Shown here piece by piece: positions 7,769 to 16,167 of a DNA stretch of 35,300 nt. A program made the translations under genes and the position numbers. The notes beneath the pieces were generated by a model. It did not search any database and had not been told where the DNA came from. It saw nothing but the letters and a program-made list of their open reading frames with translations. The stretch is from Yoonia sp. (GTDB lineage Bacteria > Pseudomonadota > Alphaproteobacteria > Rhodobacterales > Rhodobacteraceae). The DNA is taken from assembly GCA_023955335.1 (NCBI GenBank), contig JAGSGF010000030.1:1-35300 (forward strand). The letters run 5' to 3'. Within the stretch, counting starts at the first letter, position 1; the number at the start of each line of letters is the position of its first letter.

Positions 7769-8401
7769 ATGGCTTTTCACGAAATGCAGTTTCCGGCGGC
7801 CCTTAGCTTTGGGTCGATTGGTGGGCCAGAGTGGCGCACCGAGATCGTCACGCTTTCAAACGGATTTGAGGAACGCAATACGCCGTGGGCGCATTCGCGT
7901 AGGCGCTATGACGCAGGCATTGGCTTGCGGTCATTAAATGACGTGGCCGCTATTGTTGCGTTTTTCGAGGCGCGTGAGGGCCAGCTTCATAGCTTTCGGT
8001 GGAAAGACTGGGGTGACTACAAGTCATGCGCGCCGTTGTCAGAGCCGGTGTCGTCAGACCAGTTAATCGGCATTGGCGATGAGATTACGACGGTTATTCA
8101 GCTTGGGAAATCTTACCGATCAGGTGATCAGTCTTATCTGCGGCCAATTACAAAGCCTGTAGAAGGCACTGTGCGGGTCGCGATTGGCGGCGACGAGATG
8201 CAAGAAAGTATCGATTATTCCGTTGATTTCACAACAGGAGAGGTGATCTTTCCACATCCGCCCGATCTTGGTGCTGAGATCCGTGCTGGTTTCGAGTTTG
8301 ATGTGCCCGTGCGTTTTGACACGGATATGATCCAAACGTCTGTGTCCAGCTTCCGTGCAGGTGATGCGCCTAATGTGCCGATTGTTGAGGTGCGCGTATG
8401 A
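7769..8401 (+). CDS. g12: GTA distal tail protein (DUF2460)
   Basis: The 210-aa product matches the DUF2460 (TIGR02217) family, the ring that joins the tail tube to the baseplate hub. Recognisable are the start MAFHEMQFPAALSFGSIGG, the N-terminal GPEWRTEIV strand, the ARRYD-like SRRRYDAG stretch, and FEAREGQLHSFRWKDWGDYK near residue 72. GGGAGG at 7756-7761 precedes ATG 7769 by seven bases. The stop overlaps the g13 ATG (ATGA). Confidence 0.92.
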   Translation: MAFHEMQFPAALSFGSIGGPEWRTEIVTLSNGFEERNTPWAHSRRRYDAGIGLRSLNDVAAIVAFFEAREGQLHSFRWKDWGDYKSCAPLSEPVSSDQLIGIGDEITTVIQLGKSYRSGDQSYLRPITKPVEGTVRVAIGGDEMQESIDYSVDFTTGEVIFPHPPDLGAEIRAGFEFDVPVRFDTDMIQTSVSSFRAGDAPNVPIVEVRV

Positions 8402-9282
8402 CTGATGCGACGCTGAATGCACATCTGCAAACGGGTGCGACGCATGTTTGTAGCTGTTGGGCTGTAACCCGCCGTGATGGTGTCACCTTTGGGTTTACCG
8501 ACCACGATACCGCACTGGCATTTGATAACATTGCGTTTACCCCAGACAGCGGCCTATCGGCGAAGGCGATCACCAGCACGACGGGCCTGTCAGTCAACAA
8601 CACCGAAGCCTTGGGCGTTCTAAGTGCCGATGCGATTACAGATGCCGACATCGAGGCTGGACGATTTGACGGGGCTGAAGTCAAGACGTGGCTTGTCCGC
8701 TGGGATGACGTTGCAGACCGTGAAGTCAAGTTTACCGGCTCGATTGGTGAAATTGTGCGCGAAGCAGGCACCTACCGTGCCGAGCTGCGTGGGCAGACAG
8801 AGATGCTGAACCAACCTCAAGGCCGCGCCTACTTGAAGACCTGTAGCGCGGTTTTGGGTGATGCCAGTTGTAAGGTTGGAACAAGTGACCCCGCTTTTCG
8901 TGCCGAGACGCTCATTGATGACGTGACAGGTGATCAGGTTTTCCGTTTCGTTTTGGCGGCGTCTTATACGGACCGTTGGTTCGAAGGCGGGATCATGAAA
9001 GTTAGGTCTGGCACTGCGAACGGTCTTGAGGCCGCTATTAAGAGCGACGAGACCGATGGAGATGACCGTGTTATCACATTGTGGCGTCCTTTGCCTGCGT
9101 CGATTGTGCAAGGTGACGCTGTTTGGTTGATTGCAGGCTGCGACAAACGGTCGGAGACCTGTCGTGTCAAATTTGACAACCTTGTCAATTTTCAGGGCTT
9201 TCCCGACATTCCTGGTGATGATTGGCTGATGAGCGTGCCGCGTTTTGACGGGGACAGCGACGGCGGGAGCATGTCGCGATGA
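8398..9282 (+). CDS. g13: GTA hub protein (DUF2163), probable Fe-S cluster
   Basis: The 294-aa product matches the DUF2163/TIGR02218 family, the baseplate hub of the GTA tail. Four cysteines in the C-terminal half are arranged as Cys149-Cys158 (nine apart) and Cys248-Cys255 (seven apart, in GCDKRSETC), followed by a FDNLVNFQGFPDIPG end. This spacing is like the C-terminal 4Fe-4S ligands of phage lambda tail-tip protein L, so a cluster is likely; that is inferred from spacing. ATGA overlaps link it to g12 and g14. Two further cysteines, 18 and 20, are near the N-terminus. Confidence 0.9.
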   Translation: MTDATLNAHLQTGATHVCSCWAVTRRDGVTFGFTDHDTALAFDNIAFTPDSGLSAKAITSTTGLSVNNTEALGVLSADAITDADIEAGRFDGAEVKTWLVRWDDVADREVKFTGSIGEIVREAGTYRAELRGQTEMLNQPQGRAYLKTCSAVLGDASCKVGTSDPAFRAETLIDDVTGDQVFRFVLAASYTDRWFEGGIMKVRSGTANGLEAAIKSDETDGDDRVITLWRPLPASIVQGDAVWLIAGCDKRSETCRVKFDNLVNFQGFPDIPGDDWLMSVPRFDGDSDGGSMSR

Positions 9283-9707
9283 CGATGCCCAAAGAGGTTC
9301 TGATCGCCCGTACTTGGATCGGAACGCCGTATATTCATCAAGCGTCTCGTTTGGGTGTCGGATGTGATTGTCTTGGACTGATACGCGGTATTTGGCGTGG
9401 CCTGCACGGCACCGAGCCGCAGGCGGTTCCTGCATATACCGCTGATTGGTCTGAACCGCAGGGGCAAGAACGGCTTTGGGCAGCTGCAGCGCGGCATCTA
9501 TGTGCTGTGACGCGGGACGCCCCGCAGGCGGGCGATGTGATCTTGTTTCGCATGCGCCAAGGGGCCGTTGCCAAACATTTAGGTATCGTCGCGTCGGCGT
9601 CACCGACCCCGACATTCATTCACGCCTATACAGGGCACGGAGTGGTCGAAAGCCCACTGTCGGACCCTTGGCGCAAGCGCATTGTCGCGCATTTCGTATT
9701 TCGATAA
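9279..9707 (+). CDS. g14: GTA NlpC/P60 cell-wall peptidase
   Basis: This 142-aa NlpC/P60-type cysteine peptidase is probably carried at the tail tip to open peptidoglycan of recipient cells. The catalytic Cys31 lies in CDCLGLIRG (the family DCxGL motif), His100 in AKHLGIVA, and a third polar residue His115 in FIHAY. The length is normal for GTA g14. ATG 9279 is within the g13 stop (ATGA); ATG 9285 is a weaker alternative. It is followed 12 bases later by g15. Confidence 0.92.
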   Translation: MTMPKEVLIARTWIGTPYIHQASRLGVGCDCLGLIRGIWRGLHGTEPQAVPAYTADWSEPQGQERLWAAAARHLCAVTRDAPQAGDVILFRMRQGAVAKHLGIVASASPTPTFIHAYTGHGVVESPLSDPWRKRIVAHFVFR

Positions 9708-9719
9708 GGAACCTTTGAT

Positions 9720-12700
9720 ATGGCCACAATCGTACTCTCCGCAGCTGGAATGGCTCTTGGCGGATCAATTGGCGGCTCTGTCTTGGGGCTGTCTATGGCG
9801 ACCATTGGGCGCGCGGCAGGGGCGGCTGCTGGCCGTTGGATCGACCAAAGGTTGCTGGGATCCGGTAGTGAACCCGTTGAGACAGGGCGCGTTGACCGCT
9901 TTCGCCTGACAGGAGCCAGTGAAGGCGCTGCGGTTGCCAATGTGTTTGGCCGGATGCGTGTATCTGGGCAGGTTATTTGGGCCACCCGTTTCAAAGAATC
10001 GGAAACGACAACGGGCGGTGGCAAAGGGGCGGGGCCGACACCTGCAACAACCGAGTTTTCGTATAGCGTGAGCCTTGCAATTGCACTTTGCGAAGGCGAA
10101 ATCACCCATGTTGGCCGCATATGGGCCGACGGGGTTGAAGTGTCGCCGGCCGACCTGAATTTACGCCTATATACCGGTACGCAAACCCAGTTGCCTGATC
10201 CAAAAATCGTCGCAGTCGAGGGGGCCAGTTTTGCACCAGCCTACCGTGGCACGGCGTATTTGGTCCTGGAAGATCTGGAGCTTGCACAATTTGGTAACCG
10301 CGTCCCGCAATTTACGTTTGAGGTTATGCATCCGTCTGAGAATAGCGCGGCAGACACGACCGCTGATATTGCCGGCAAAATCCGCGGGGTCGCGCTTATT
10401 CCCGGAACTGGCGAGTATTCCCTGGCGACAACGCCTGTGTATTTGTCGCCGGAGTATGGCGAACAAGTCGCTATCAACGTGAACTCGCCGCACGGTGGGA
10501 CCGATTTCGCGGCGTCATTGTCATCCCTCAAAGGTGAAATGCAACATTGCCGGTCGACGGTTTTGGTCGTGTCTTGGTTTGGCTCTGACTTGCGCGCTGG
10601 CGAATGCGCCATTGCGCCCAAGGTCGAGCAAACCGAAGTTGACGGAGACACGATGCCTTGGGTTGTTTCGGGGCAATCGAGAGGTGGGGCCGAGGTCGTC
10701 CCACAACTTGATGACCGTCCCGTTTACGGTGGAACGCCCGCAGATGCATCCGTCGTCGAAGCCATCCAAATGATGCGTGCGGAAAACGTCGATGCGGTGT
10801 TTTACCCGTTTATCCTGATGGAGCAGTTGGCGAACAACGGATTGATTGACCCATATTCGCAAAGTGCAAGCCAGCCAAACCTTCCTTGGCGGGGGCGTAT
10901 TACCACCAGTTTGGCACCTGATGTTTCGGGCAGTCCTGATGGATCGGCCTTAGCGGAGGCCGAGGTTGCTGCGTTTATGGGCACTGCGAGCATCGGCGAC
11001 TTTGCAATTAACGGAACGTCAGTTACTTATAGTGGGCCGGCCGAATGGCGGTACCGCCGGTTCATTCTGCACTATGCACATCTTTGCGCGGTAGCAGGGG
11101 GCGTCGCGGCTTTCTGTATTGGTTCAGAAATGCGCGGTTTGACGCAAATCAGAGGTCAAGGTGGCAGCTTTCCAGCCGTTGACGCCCTGCGAACACTGGC
11201 AGCAGAGGTGCGCGATATTGTCGGGCCTGACTGCAAGATCAGTTATGCCGCCGATTGGTCCGAATACCATGGGTATCAGCCTGCGGGCACTGCGGACAAA
11301 CTGTTTCACCTCGATCCGCTTTGGGCTGATCCAAACATCGATTTCGTTGGTATCGATAATTATATGCCATTGAGCGATTGGCGTGATGGGACGTCGCACC
11401 GTGATGCGGATGCGGGGTCGATTTACAACCTCTCTTACTTGCGCAGTAACATCGCTGGCGGCGAAGGTTTCGATTGGTTCTATCATTCCGTCGAGGCGCG
11501 GGATGCGCAAATCCGAACACCAATTACGGATGGCGATGACGAGCCTTGGGTCTGGCGCTATAAGGATATTGAAGGCTGGTGGACCCATCAGCATCATAAC
11601 CGCATTGATGGTGAACGGATTGCGACTCCGACGGATTGGGTGCCGCAAAGTAAACCAATTTGGTTCACTGAACTTGGCTGCGCTGCGATCGACAAAGGGA
11701 CCAATCAGCCTAATAAATTCCTTGACCCAAAGTCGTCTGAATCTAAAATACCACATTATTCCAATGGGATGCGCGACGATTTTATGCAGATGCAATATCT
11801 GCGGGCCATGATTGGGTTTTACGGGAACGCCGCGAATAACCCGACATCTGTCGAATACGATGGCCCGATGATTGATATGAACCGGGCCCATGTTTGGGCT
11901 TGGGATGCGCGTCCATTTCCATTCTTTCCCGCAACAACAGCGCTTTGGTCGGATGGCGGGAATTATGCGCGTGGTCACTGGCTTAACGGGCGGGCATCAA
12001 GCAGGACTTTGGCCGATGTTGTGACCGACATCTGCGCACGGTCCGGCGTAACCGACATTGACGTCAGCAGGCTTTATGGGCTGGTTCGTGGGTACATTAT
12101 TGATGACATCACGTCAGCGCGATCCGCCCTTCAACCATTGATGGTGACGTATGGGTTTGATGCGATCGAACGCAACGGTGTTTTGATTTTCGAGAACCGG
12201 ACCGGAACTGCAGATCATCAAGTGACGGACGACACGCTTGCGCTTGATCCAGAGCGCGACACGCCAATCACCCTTATTCGTGCACCAGAGGCCGAAGTGA
12301 CTGGACGCGTGCAGCTGGGCTATATCGATGCGGAAGCTGACTATGAAAGCGGTGTCAGCGAAGCCATTCAACCTGATGAACGCGCCTACGGCGTGGCCCG
12401 CAGTGAAGTGCCATTGGCGCTGACACGTGGAGAGGGCGCGCGCACCGTGTCACGTTGGCTGCAAGAGGCGCGGCTTGCGACAGACACGACACAGTTTGCG
12501 CTGCCGCCTTCGCAGAACGCGATCAAAGCTGGTGACGTTGTGGACCTGTCCGCACGCGACCATAGTGGGCTTTACCGGATCGACCGGATGGAAGAATCTG
12601 GACTGCGTATCGCCGAGGCATCTCGTGTGGACCCCGAGGTGTATTTGCCACAAAAACTGTACGAGGAGGGGGCGACATTGACCCCTTACGTGGGGCCGAC

Positions 12701-13730
12701 CCCTGTCGAGATGTTGTTTATGGACCTGCCGTTATTGACTGGTGACGAAGACCCCTATGCGCCTTATGTCGCAACGTCGGCGCGGCCTTGGCCCGGATCA
12801 GTCGCGCTTTATAGCAGTCCAACCGACAACAACTATATCCTTCAAGAGGTCCTGCGTAACCGCGCCGTCATCGGACAGCTGAAAACACCGTTATTGCGCG
12901 GACCAACTGGCGTGTGGGATCGGCAAGCAGGCGTCGAGGTGAAACTTCTGAGCGGTAGCCTGTCATCCGCAGAGCAAGCGGCGGTCTTAAGTGGGGCCAA
13001 TACCTTGGCGATTGGTGATGGGACGCCGGACATGTGGGAAATCGTTCAGTTTGCCCAAGCAGATCCGACAGGGACACGCCAGTACGAAATTAGTCAACTG
13101 CTACGCGGTCAAGCTGGTACCTCGGGGATGATTCAGGACGCATGGCCAGCAGGGTCAATTGTGGTTGTGATGAATGGACGTCCGGCACAAATCACGGTGC
13201 CGTCTGCATCGCGTGGATTGGACCGGCATTATCGCTATGGTCCAGCAAAACAAGCAGTAAGTTCGACCAGCTTCAAATATGCTGTTCATGCATTTCAGGG
13301 AAATGGATATCGACCCTATCCTGTTGTCCACCTTCGGCAGTCCACAGTCGGGGCCACACATAGCTTTCGATGGGTACGTGCAACGCGCATTGACGGGGAT
13401 TTGTGGGGTGCAACTGAGGTCCCATTGGGCGAGGTGTCCGAGGTCTATCAAGTCACCATCCGTCAAAATGGCATTATTTTGCGCCAGGAGACGGTCACAC
13501 ATGCGCAGTGGACCTATGTGGCCGCAGACCAACAATCTGATCTTGGGCTGGGCGCCTATCAGATGACGGTTGCGCAGGTCTCGGACAGATACGGGGCAGG
13601 TGCGGAAACCGCGATGTCCATTGCTGATCATGCGTTATGCGCCGCGCATATCTCACCGATCTTAACATCGCAACGCGTGTGCTCATGGCCGCGCCCGCAG
13701 ATCGTCATCGCGATATCGTGGAAAAACTGA
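9720..13730 (+). CDS. g15: GTA giant baseplate/host-contact protein (megatron)
   Basis: The 1336-aa protein is the largest GTA component, a baseplate protein at the distal tail tip implicated in host contact and DNA passage. The first ~45 residues are a Gly/Ala-rich hydrophobic stretch. A TIM-barrel-like GTA domain (PF13547 type) spans roughly residues 430-720, with motifs such as AAFCIGSEMRGLT, ISYAADWSEYHGY and FVGIDNYMPLSDW. A phage-tail_3-like region follows, with the C-terminal beta domains after residue 1000. AAGGA at 9706 precedes ATG 9720. Oddity: the family-like end near GAGAETAMSIA is followed by about 34 unrelated residues that run 94 bases into the next gene in another frame. Confidence 0.93.
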   Translation: MATIVLSAAGMALGGSIGGSVLGLSMATIGRAAGAAAGRWIDQRLLGSGSEPVETGRVDRFRLTGASEGAAVANVFGRMRVSGQVIWATRFKESETTTGGGKGAGPTPATTEFSYSVSLAIALCEGEITHVGRIWADGVEVSPADLNLRLYTGTQTQLPDPKIVAVEGASFAPAYRGTAYLVLEDLELAQFGNRVPQFTFEVMHPSENSAADTTADIAGKIRGVALIPGTGEYSLATTPVYLSPEYGEQVAINVNSPHGGTDFAASLSSLKGEMQHCRSTVLVVSWFGSDLRAGECAIAPKVEQTEVDGDTMPWVVSGQSRGGAEVVPQLDDRPVYGGTPADASVVEAIQMMRAENVDAVFYPFILMEQLANNGLIDPYSQSASQPNLPWRGRITTSLAPDVSGSPDGSALAEAEVAAFMGTASIGDFAINGTSVTYSGPAEWRYRRFILHYAHLCAVAGGVAAFCIGSEMRGLTQIRGQGGSFPAVDALRTLAAEVRDIVGPDCKISYAADWSEYHGYQPAGTADKLFHLDPLWADPNIDFVGIDNYMPLSDWRDGTSHRDADAGSIYNLSYLRSNIAGGEGFDWFYHSVEARDAQIRTPITDGDDEPWVWRYKDIEGWWTHQHHNRIDGERIATPTDWVPQSKPIWFTELGCAAIDKGTNQPNKFLDPKSSESKIPHYSNGMRDDFMQMQYLRAMIGFYGNAANNPTSVEYDGPMIDMNRAHVWAWDARPFPFFPATTALWSDGGNYARGHWLNGRASSRTLADVVTDICARSGVTDIDVSRLYGLVRGYIIDDITSARSALQPLMVTYGFDAIERNGVLIFENRTGTADHQVTDDTLALDPERDTPITLIRAPEAEVTGRVQLGYIDAEADYESGVSEAIQPDERAYGVARSEVPLALTRGEGARTVSRWLQEARLATDTTQFALPPSQNAIKAGDVVDLSARDHSGLYRIDRMEESGLRIAEASRVDPEVYLPQKLYEEGATLTPYVGPTPVEMLFMDLPLLTGDEDPYAPYVATSARPWPGSVALYSSPTDNNYILQEVLRNRAVIGQLKTPLLRGPTGVWDRQAGVEVKLLSGSLSSAEQAAVLSGANTLAIGDGTPDMWEIVQFAQADPTGTRQYEISQLLRGQAGTSGMIQDAWPAGSIVVVMNGRPAQITVPSASRGLDRHYRYGPAKQAVSSTSFKYAVHAFQGNGYRPYPVVHLRQSTVGATHSFRWVRATRIDGDLWGATEVPLGEVSEVYQVTIRQNGIILRQETVTHAQWTYVAADQQSDLGLGAYQMTVAQVSDRYGAGAETAMSIADHALCAAHISPILTSQRVCSWPRPQIVIAISWKN

Positions 13731-13912
13731 TCCAAAACGCGCACACAGCGGATAAATACCGAAAGAAAACGGGGCATGCCCATCCAGAATGGGGGGTGGG
13801 CAGCCTTGCGGACGCGTGTAGTGAGCATATCAAGGCTCCACGCCCAACAGGGTGCGACGCACTGTATCTAGAGAGCCTTTCAACAGTCGTGGCTGCGTTG
13901 CGTATGAAATAA
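13637..13912 (+). CDS. conserved small protein downstream of GTA g15 (DUF7742-like)
   Basis: The 91-aa protein starts MRRAYLTDLNIATRVLMAAP and has a central AxxADKYRKKTGHAHPEWGVGSL stretch. Proteins with this pattern (Leu-rich helix, ADxYRxxxGxxHPxWGxGSL) follow the GTA cluster in many Rhodobacterales. I recognise the pattern but know no function. ATG 13637 lies 94 bases inside the end of g15, an unusually long overlap; an in-frame TGA at 13625-13627 just upstream excludes earlier starts. The protein has no signal peptide or membrane segment. Confidence 0.8.
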   Translation: MRRAYLTDLNIATRVLMAAPADRHRDIVEKLIQNAHTADKYRKKTGHAHPEWGVGSLADACSEHIKAPRPTGCDALYLESLSTVVAALRMK

Positions 13913-13995
13913 CGTGATCAAACCCATCACAGGTTTATTCTTGGCCAATCATACCTATCTGATGTAGAAGATGAGCCAGATCAAAAGGATAAACC

Positions 13996-14817
13996 ATGGC
14001 CGTATCCCCATCCCCCGTCACATCAGTTGACCCTGTTTGGCACCGCATCCATTCTGAAGCGATTGATGCAGTTGCGTCTGAACCACTTATGGGCGGACTG
14101 GTTCACAGTGGCATCCTTCATCACAAAAGCTTGGAAAGCGCGCTCGCACACCGGTTTGCGATGAAACTGGCATCGGCCGAAATGTCCGAGCAGATTTTGC
14201 GTGAACTGGCTGATGATGCGATGGAACGCGAGCCGGATCTTGCGGCCGCTGCTCGCGCCGATCTTGTTGCAATTCTTGACCGTGATCCAGCGTGCCACCG
14301 ATTGCTGCAACCCTTGCTGTTCTTTAAGGGGTTTCAGGCAATTCAGGCGTACCGGCTTGGTCACTGGCTTTGGCAGCAAGGTCGCCGCGATATGGCATAT
14401 TTCATCCAAATGCGCGTCAGCGAAGTTTTTGGCGTCGATATTCACCCGGGGGCCCAACTTGGGCGCGGTGTTATGATTGACCATGCGCATTCAGTTGTTA
14501 TCGGCGAAACCGCGATAGTTGGTGATAATGTGTCGATGCTGCATTCGGTCACGCTTGGGGGGACGGGCAAAGAAGACGATGACCGTCACCCGAAAATTGA
14601 AAATGGCGTTTTGATCGGGGCTGGGGCAAAGGTTCTGGGCAATATCACGGTTGGGCATTGTAGCAGAATTGCAGCAGGTTCAGTCGTTCTGGAAGCAGTG
14701 CCGCCGATGAAGACAGTTGCAGGCGTGCCTGCGCGGATCGTGGGTGAGGCAGGTTGTGCGCAACCATCGCTGACCATGGATCAGTTGCTGAACGGCTGCA
14801 ACGGCACCCAAAAATGA
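13996..14817 (+). CDS. cysE: serine O-acetyltransferase
   Basis: The 273-aa enzyme transfers acetyl from acetyl-CoA to L-serine, giving O-acetylserine for cysteine synthesis in the cytoplasm. The N-terminal helical SATase domain (about residues 12-125) is followed by a left-handed beta helix of hexapeptide repeats. Catalytic Asp148 (in DIHPGA) and His163 (in IDHAHS) have the 15-residue spacing of E. coli CysE, and the VTLGGTGKEDDDRHPKI loop is conserved. AAGGA at 13986-13990 precedes ATG 13996. Upstream lies an 83-base gap after the GTA-linked small gene; downstream is a strong terminator, so it may be a single-gene unit. Confidence 0.95.
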   Translation: MAVSPSPVTSVDPVWHRIHSEAIDAVASEPLMGGLVHSGILHHKSLESALAHRFAMKLASAEMSEQILRELADDAMEREPDLAAAARADLVAILDRDPACHRLLQPLLFFKGFQAIQAYRLGHWLWQQGRRDMAYFIQMRVSEVFGVDIHPGAQLGRGVMIDHAHSVVIGETAIVGDNVSMLHSVTLGGTGKEDDDRHPKIENGVLIGAGAKVLGNITVGHCSRIAAGSVVLEAVPPMKTVAGVPARIVGEAGCAQPSLTMDQLLNGCNGTQK

Positions 14818-14847
14818 ATAAGGCCGGACGTAATGTCCGGCCTTATT
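14817..14847. terminator. bidirectional terminator between cysE and pdhC
   Basis: A perfect 13-bp stem AATAAGGCCGGAC / GTCCGGCCTTATT with loop GTAAT starts at the last base of the cysE stop. The A/T-rich stem base gives U-rich tails in both directions, so it fits termination of cysE (+) and of the pdh operon (-), which ends 19 bases away. Confidence 0.9.
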
Positions 14848-14865
14848 TCGTTCATGTGACGTAGG

Positions 14866-16155
14866 CTATGCCAACATCATCATGGGGTTTTCCAAGTTGT
14901 CCTTGATCGCATTAAGCAAGTTCGCACCCAGAGCGCCGTCAATGACGCGGTGATCAACGGACAGTGTCGTTGACATCACTGTGCCCACGGCCAGTTCGCC
15001 ATCAGCGCCGACAATCGGCTTTTTCGTACCGGCGCCAACAGCCAAAATGGCAGCATGCGGTGGGTTGATGATGGCGTCAAAGTTATCGATGCCAAACATC
15101 CCAAGGTTGGAAATTGCGAGGCTCCCGCCAGTATATTCGTGCGGTGCAAGCTTGCGGTCACGGGCTCGGCTCGCGAGGTCTTTCATTTCTGCAGACAGCG
15201 TTGACAATGACTTGCTTTCGGCGTCCTGAAGGACAGGCGTAAACAACCCGCCCTCAATGGCCACAGCAACGGCCACATCGGACTTTTCAAACTGAAGCGT
15301 GCGGTCGCCAGCCCAGACAGCATTCGCTTCTGGAACCTGTTGCAGGGCCAGTGCGCAAGCCTTGATGATGAAATCGTTGACCGACAGTTTGATGCCACGT
15401 GGCTCAAGCTGCTTGTTCAACTGGCTGCGGAACTTGAGCAAAGCATCAAGATGGATGTCGCGGCGCAGATAGAAATGCGGCACGGTTTGCTTGGCCTCTG
15501 TCAGGCGACTGGCGATGATCTTGCGCATGCCGTCAAGTTTGATTTCCTGATGCGGGCGATCTGCATAGGTCTTAAGCACGGCGTCAGTAGACGGGCCAGT
15601 CGGCGCCGCTGCGGCAGCGACCGGAGCGTTTGCTACTGGTGCGGCAACCGCGCCAGCTTGGGCATTTTCAACATCAGCTTTGACGATGCGGCCATGTGGG
15701 CCGGAGCCTGCGACCTTTGCAAGGTCCAAGCCTTTGTCAGCTGCAATCCGGCGTGCCAACGGCGTTGCAAAGATGCGCGTACCTTCTTTGACAGGGGCTG
15801 CTGGAGCAGGGGCAGCCTTCTCGGGGCTCCCTGCAGGAGCCACCTCGGCGGCAGCTGCGGGCTGCGCCGCTGGAGCAGCAGCAGAGGTCGCGCCAATATC
15901 AGCAGCGGTTTCGCCATCTTCCAACAACACGGCAATGACAGCGTTCACTTTCACGCCTTCGGTACCTTCGGCGATCATGATTTTGCCAATCACGCCTTCG
16001 TCAATGGCTTCAAACTCCATCGTGGCTTTGTCGGTCTCGATTTCGGCAAGAATGTCACCGGACGACACCGTGTCGCCCTCTTTGACGTGCCATTTTGCCA
16101 ATGTGCCTTCTTCCATCGTGGGCGACAGGGCGGGCATCAGAATTTCTGTGGGCAT
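14866..16155 (-). CDS. pdhC: pyruvate dehydrogenase E2 (dihydrolipoamide acetyltransferase)
   Basis: The 429-aa E2 core accepts acetyl groups on its lipoyl arm and passes them to CoA. A lipoyl domain occupies residues 1-80 with the modified Lys43 in ETDKATMEF. An Ala/Pro-rich linker runs to about 125. The peripheral subunit-binding domain ([12 protein letters not shown] to GRIVKADVE) lies at about 127-163, and after a second linker comes the catalytic domain with His402 and Asp406 in DHRVIDGA. Start ATG 16155 has AAGGAG upstream, formed partly by the pdhB stop 12 bases away. It is the last gene of the pdhABC operon; lpd (E3) is not in the window. Confidence 0.96.
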   Translation of the reverse strand: MPTEILMPALSPTMEEGTLAKWHVKEGDTVSSGDILAEIETDKATMEFEAIDEGVIGKIMIAEGTEGVKVNAVIAVLLEDGETAADIGATSAAAPAAQPAAAAEVAPAGSPEKAAPAPAAPVKEGTRIFATPLARRIAADKGLDLAKVAGSGPHGRIVKADVENAQAGAVAAPVANAPVAAAAAPTGPSTDAVLKTYADRPHQEIKLDGMRKIIASRLTEAKQTVPHFYLRRDIHLDALLKFRSQLNKQLEPRGIKLSVNDFIIKACALALQQVPEANAVWAGDRTLQFEKSDVAVAVAIEGGLFTPVLQDAESKSLSTLSAEMKDLASRARDRKLAPHEYTGGSLAISNLGMFGIDNFDAIINPPHAAILAVGAGTKKPIVGADGELAVGTVMSTTLSVDHRVIDGALGANLLNAIKDNLENPMMMLA

Positions 16156-16167
16156 CGCTTCGTCTCC

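Noticed and set aside
8620-9615. 331-codon minus-strand open frame opposite GTA g13/g14
   Set aside because: Antisense shadow of clearly assigned GTA genes, with no domain and no start signal.
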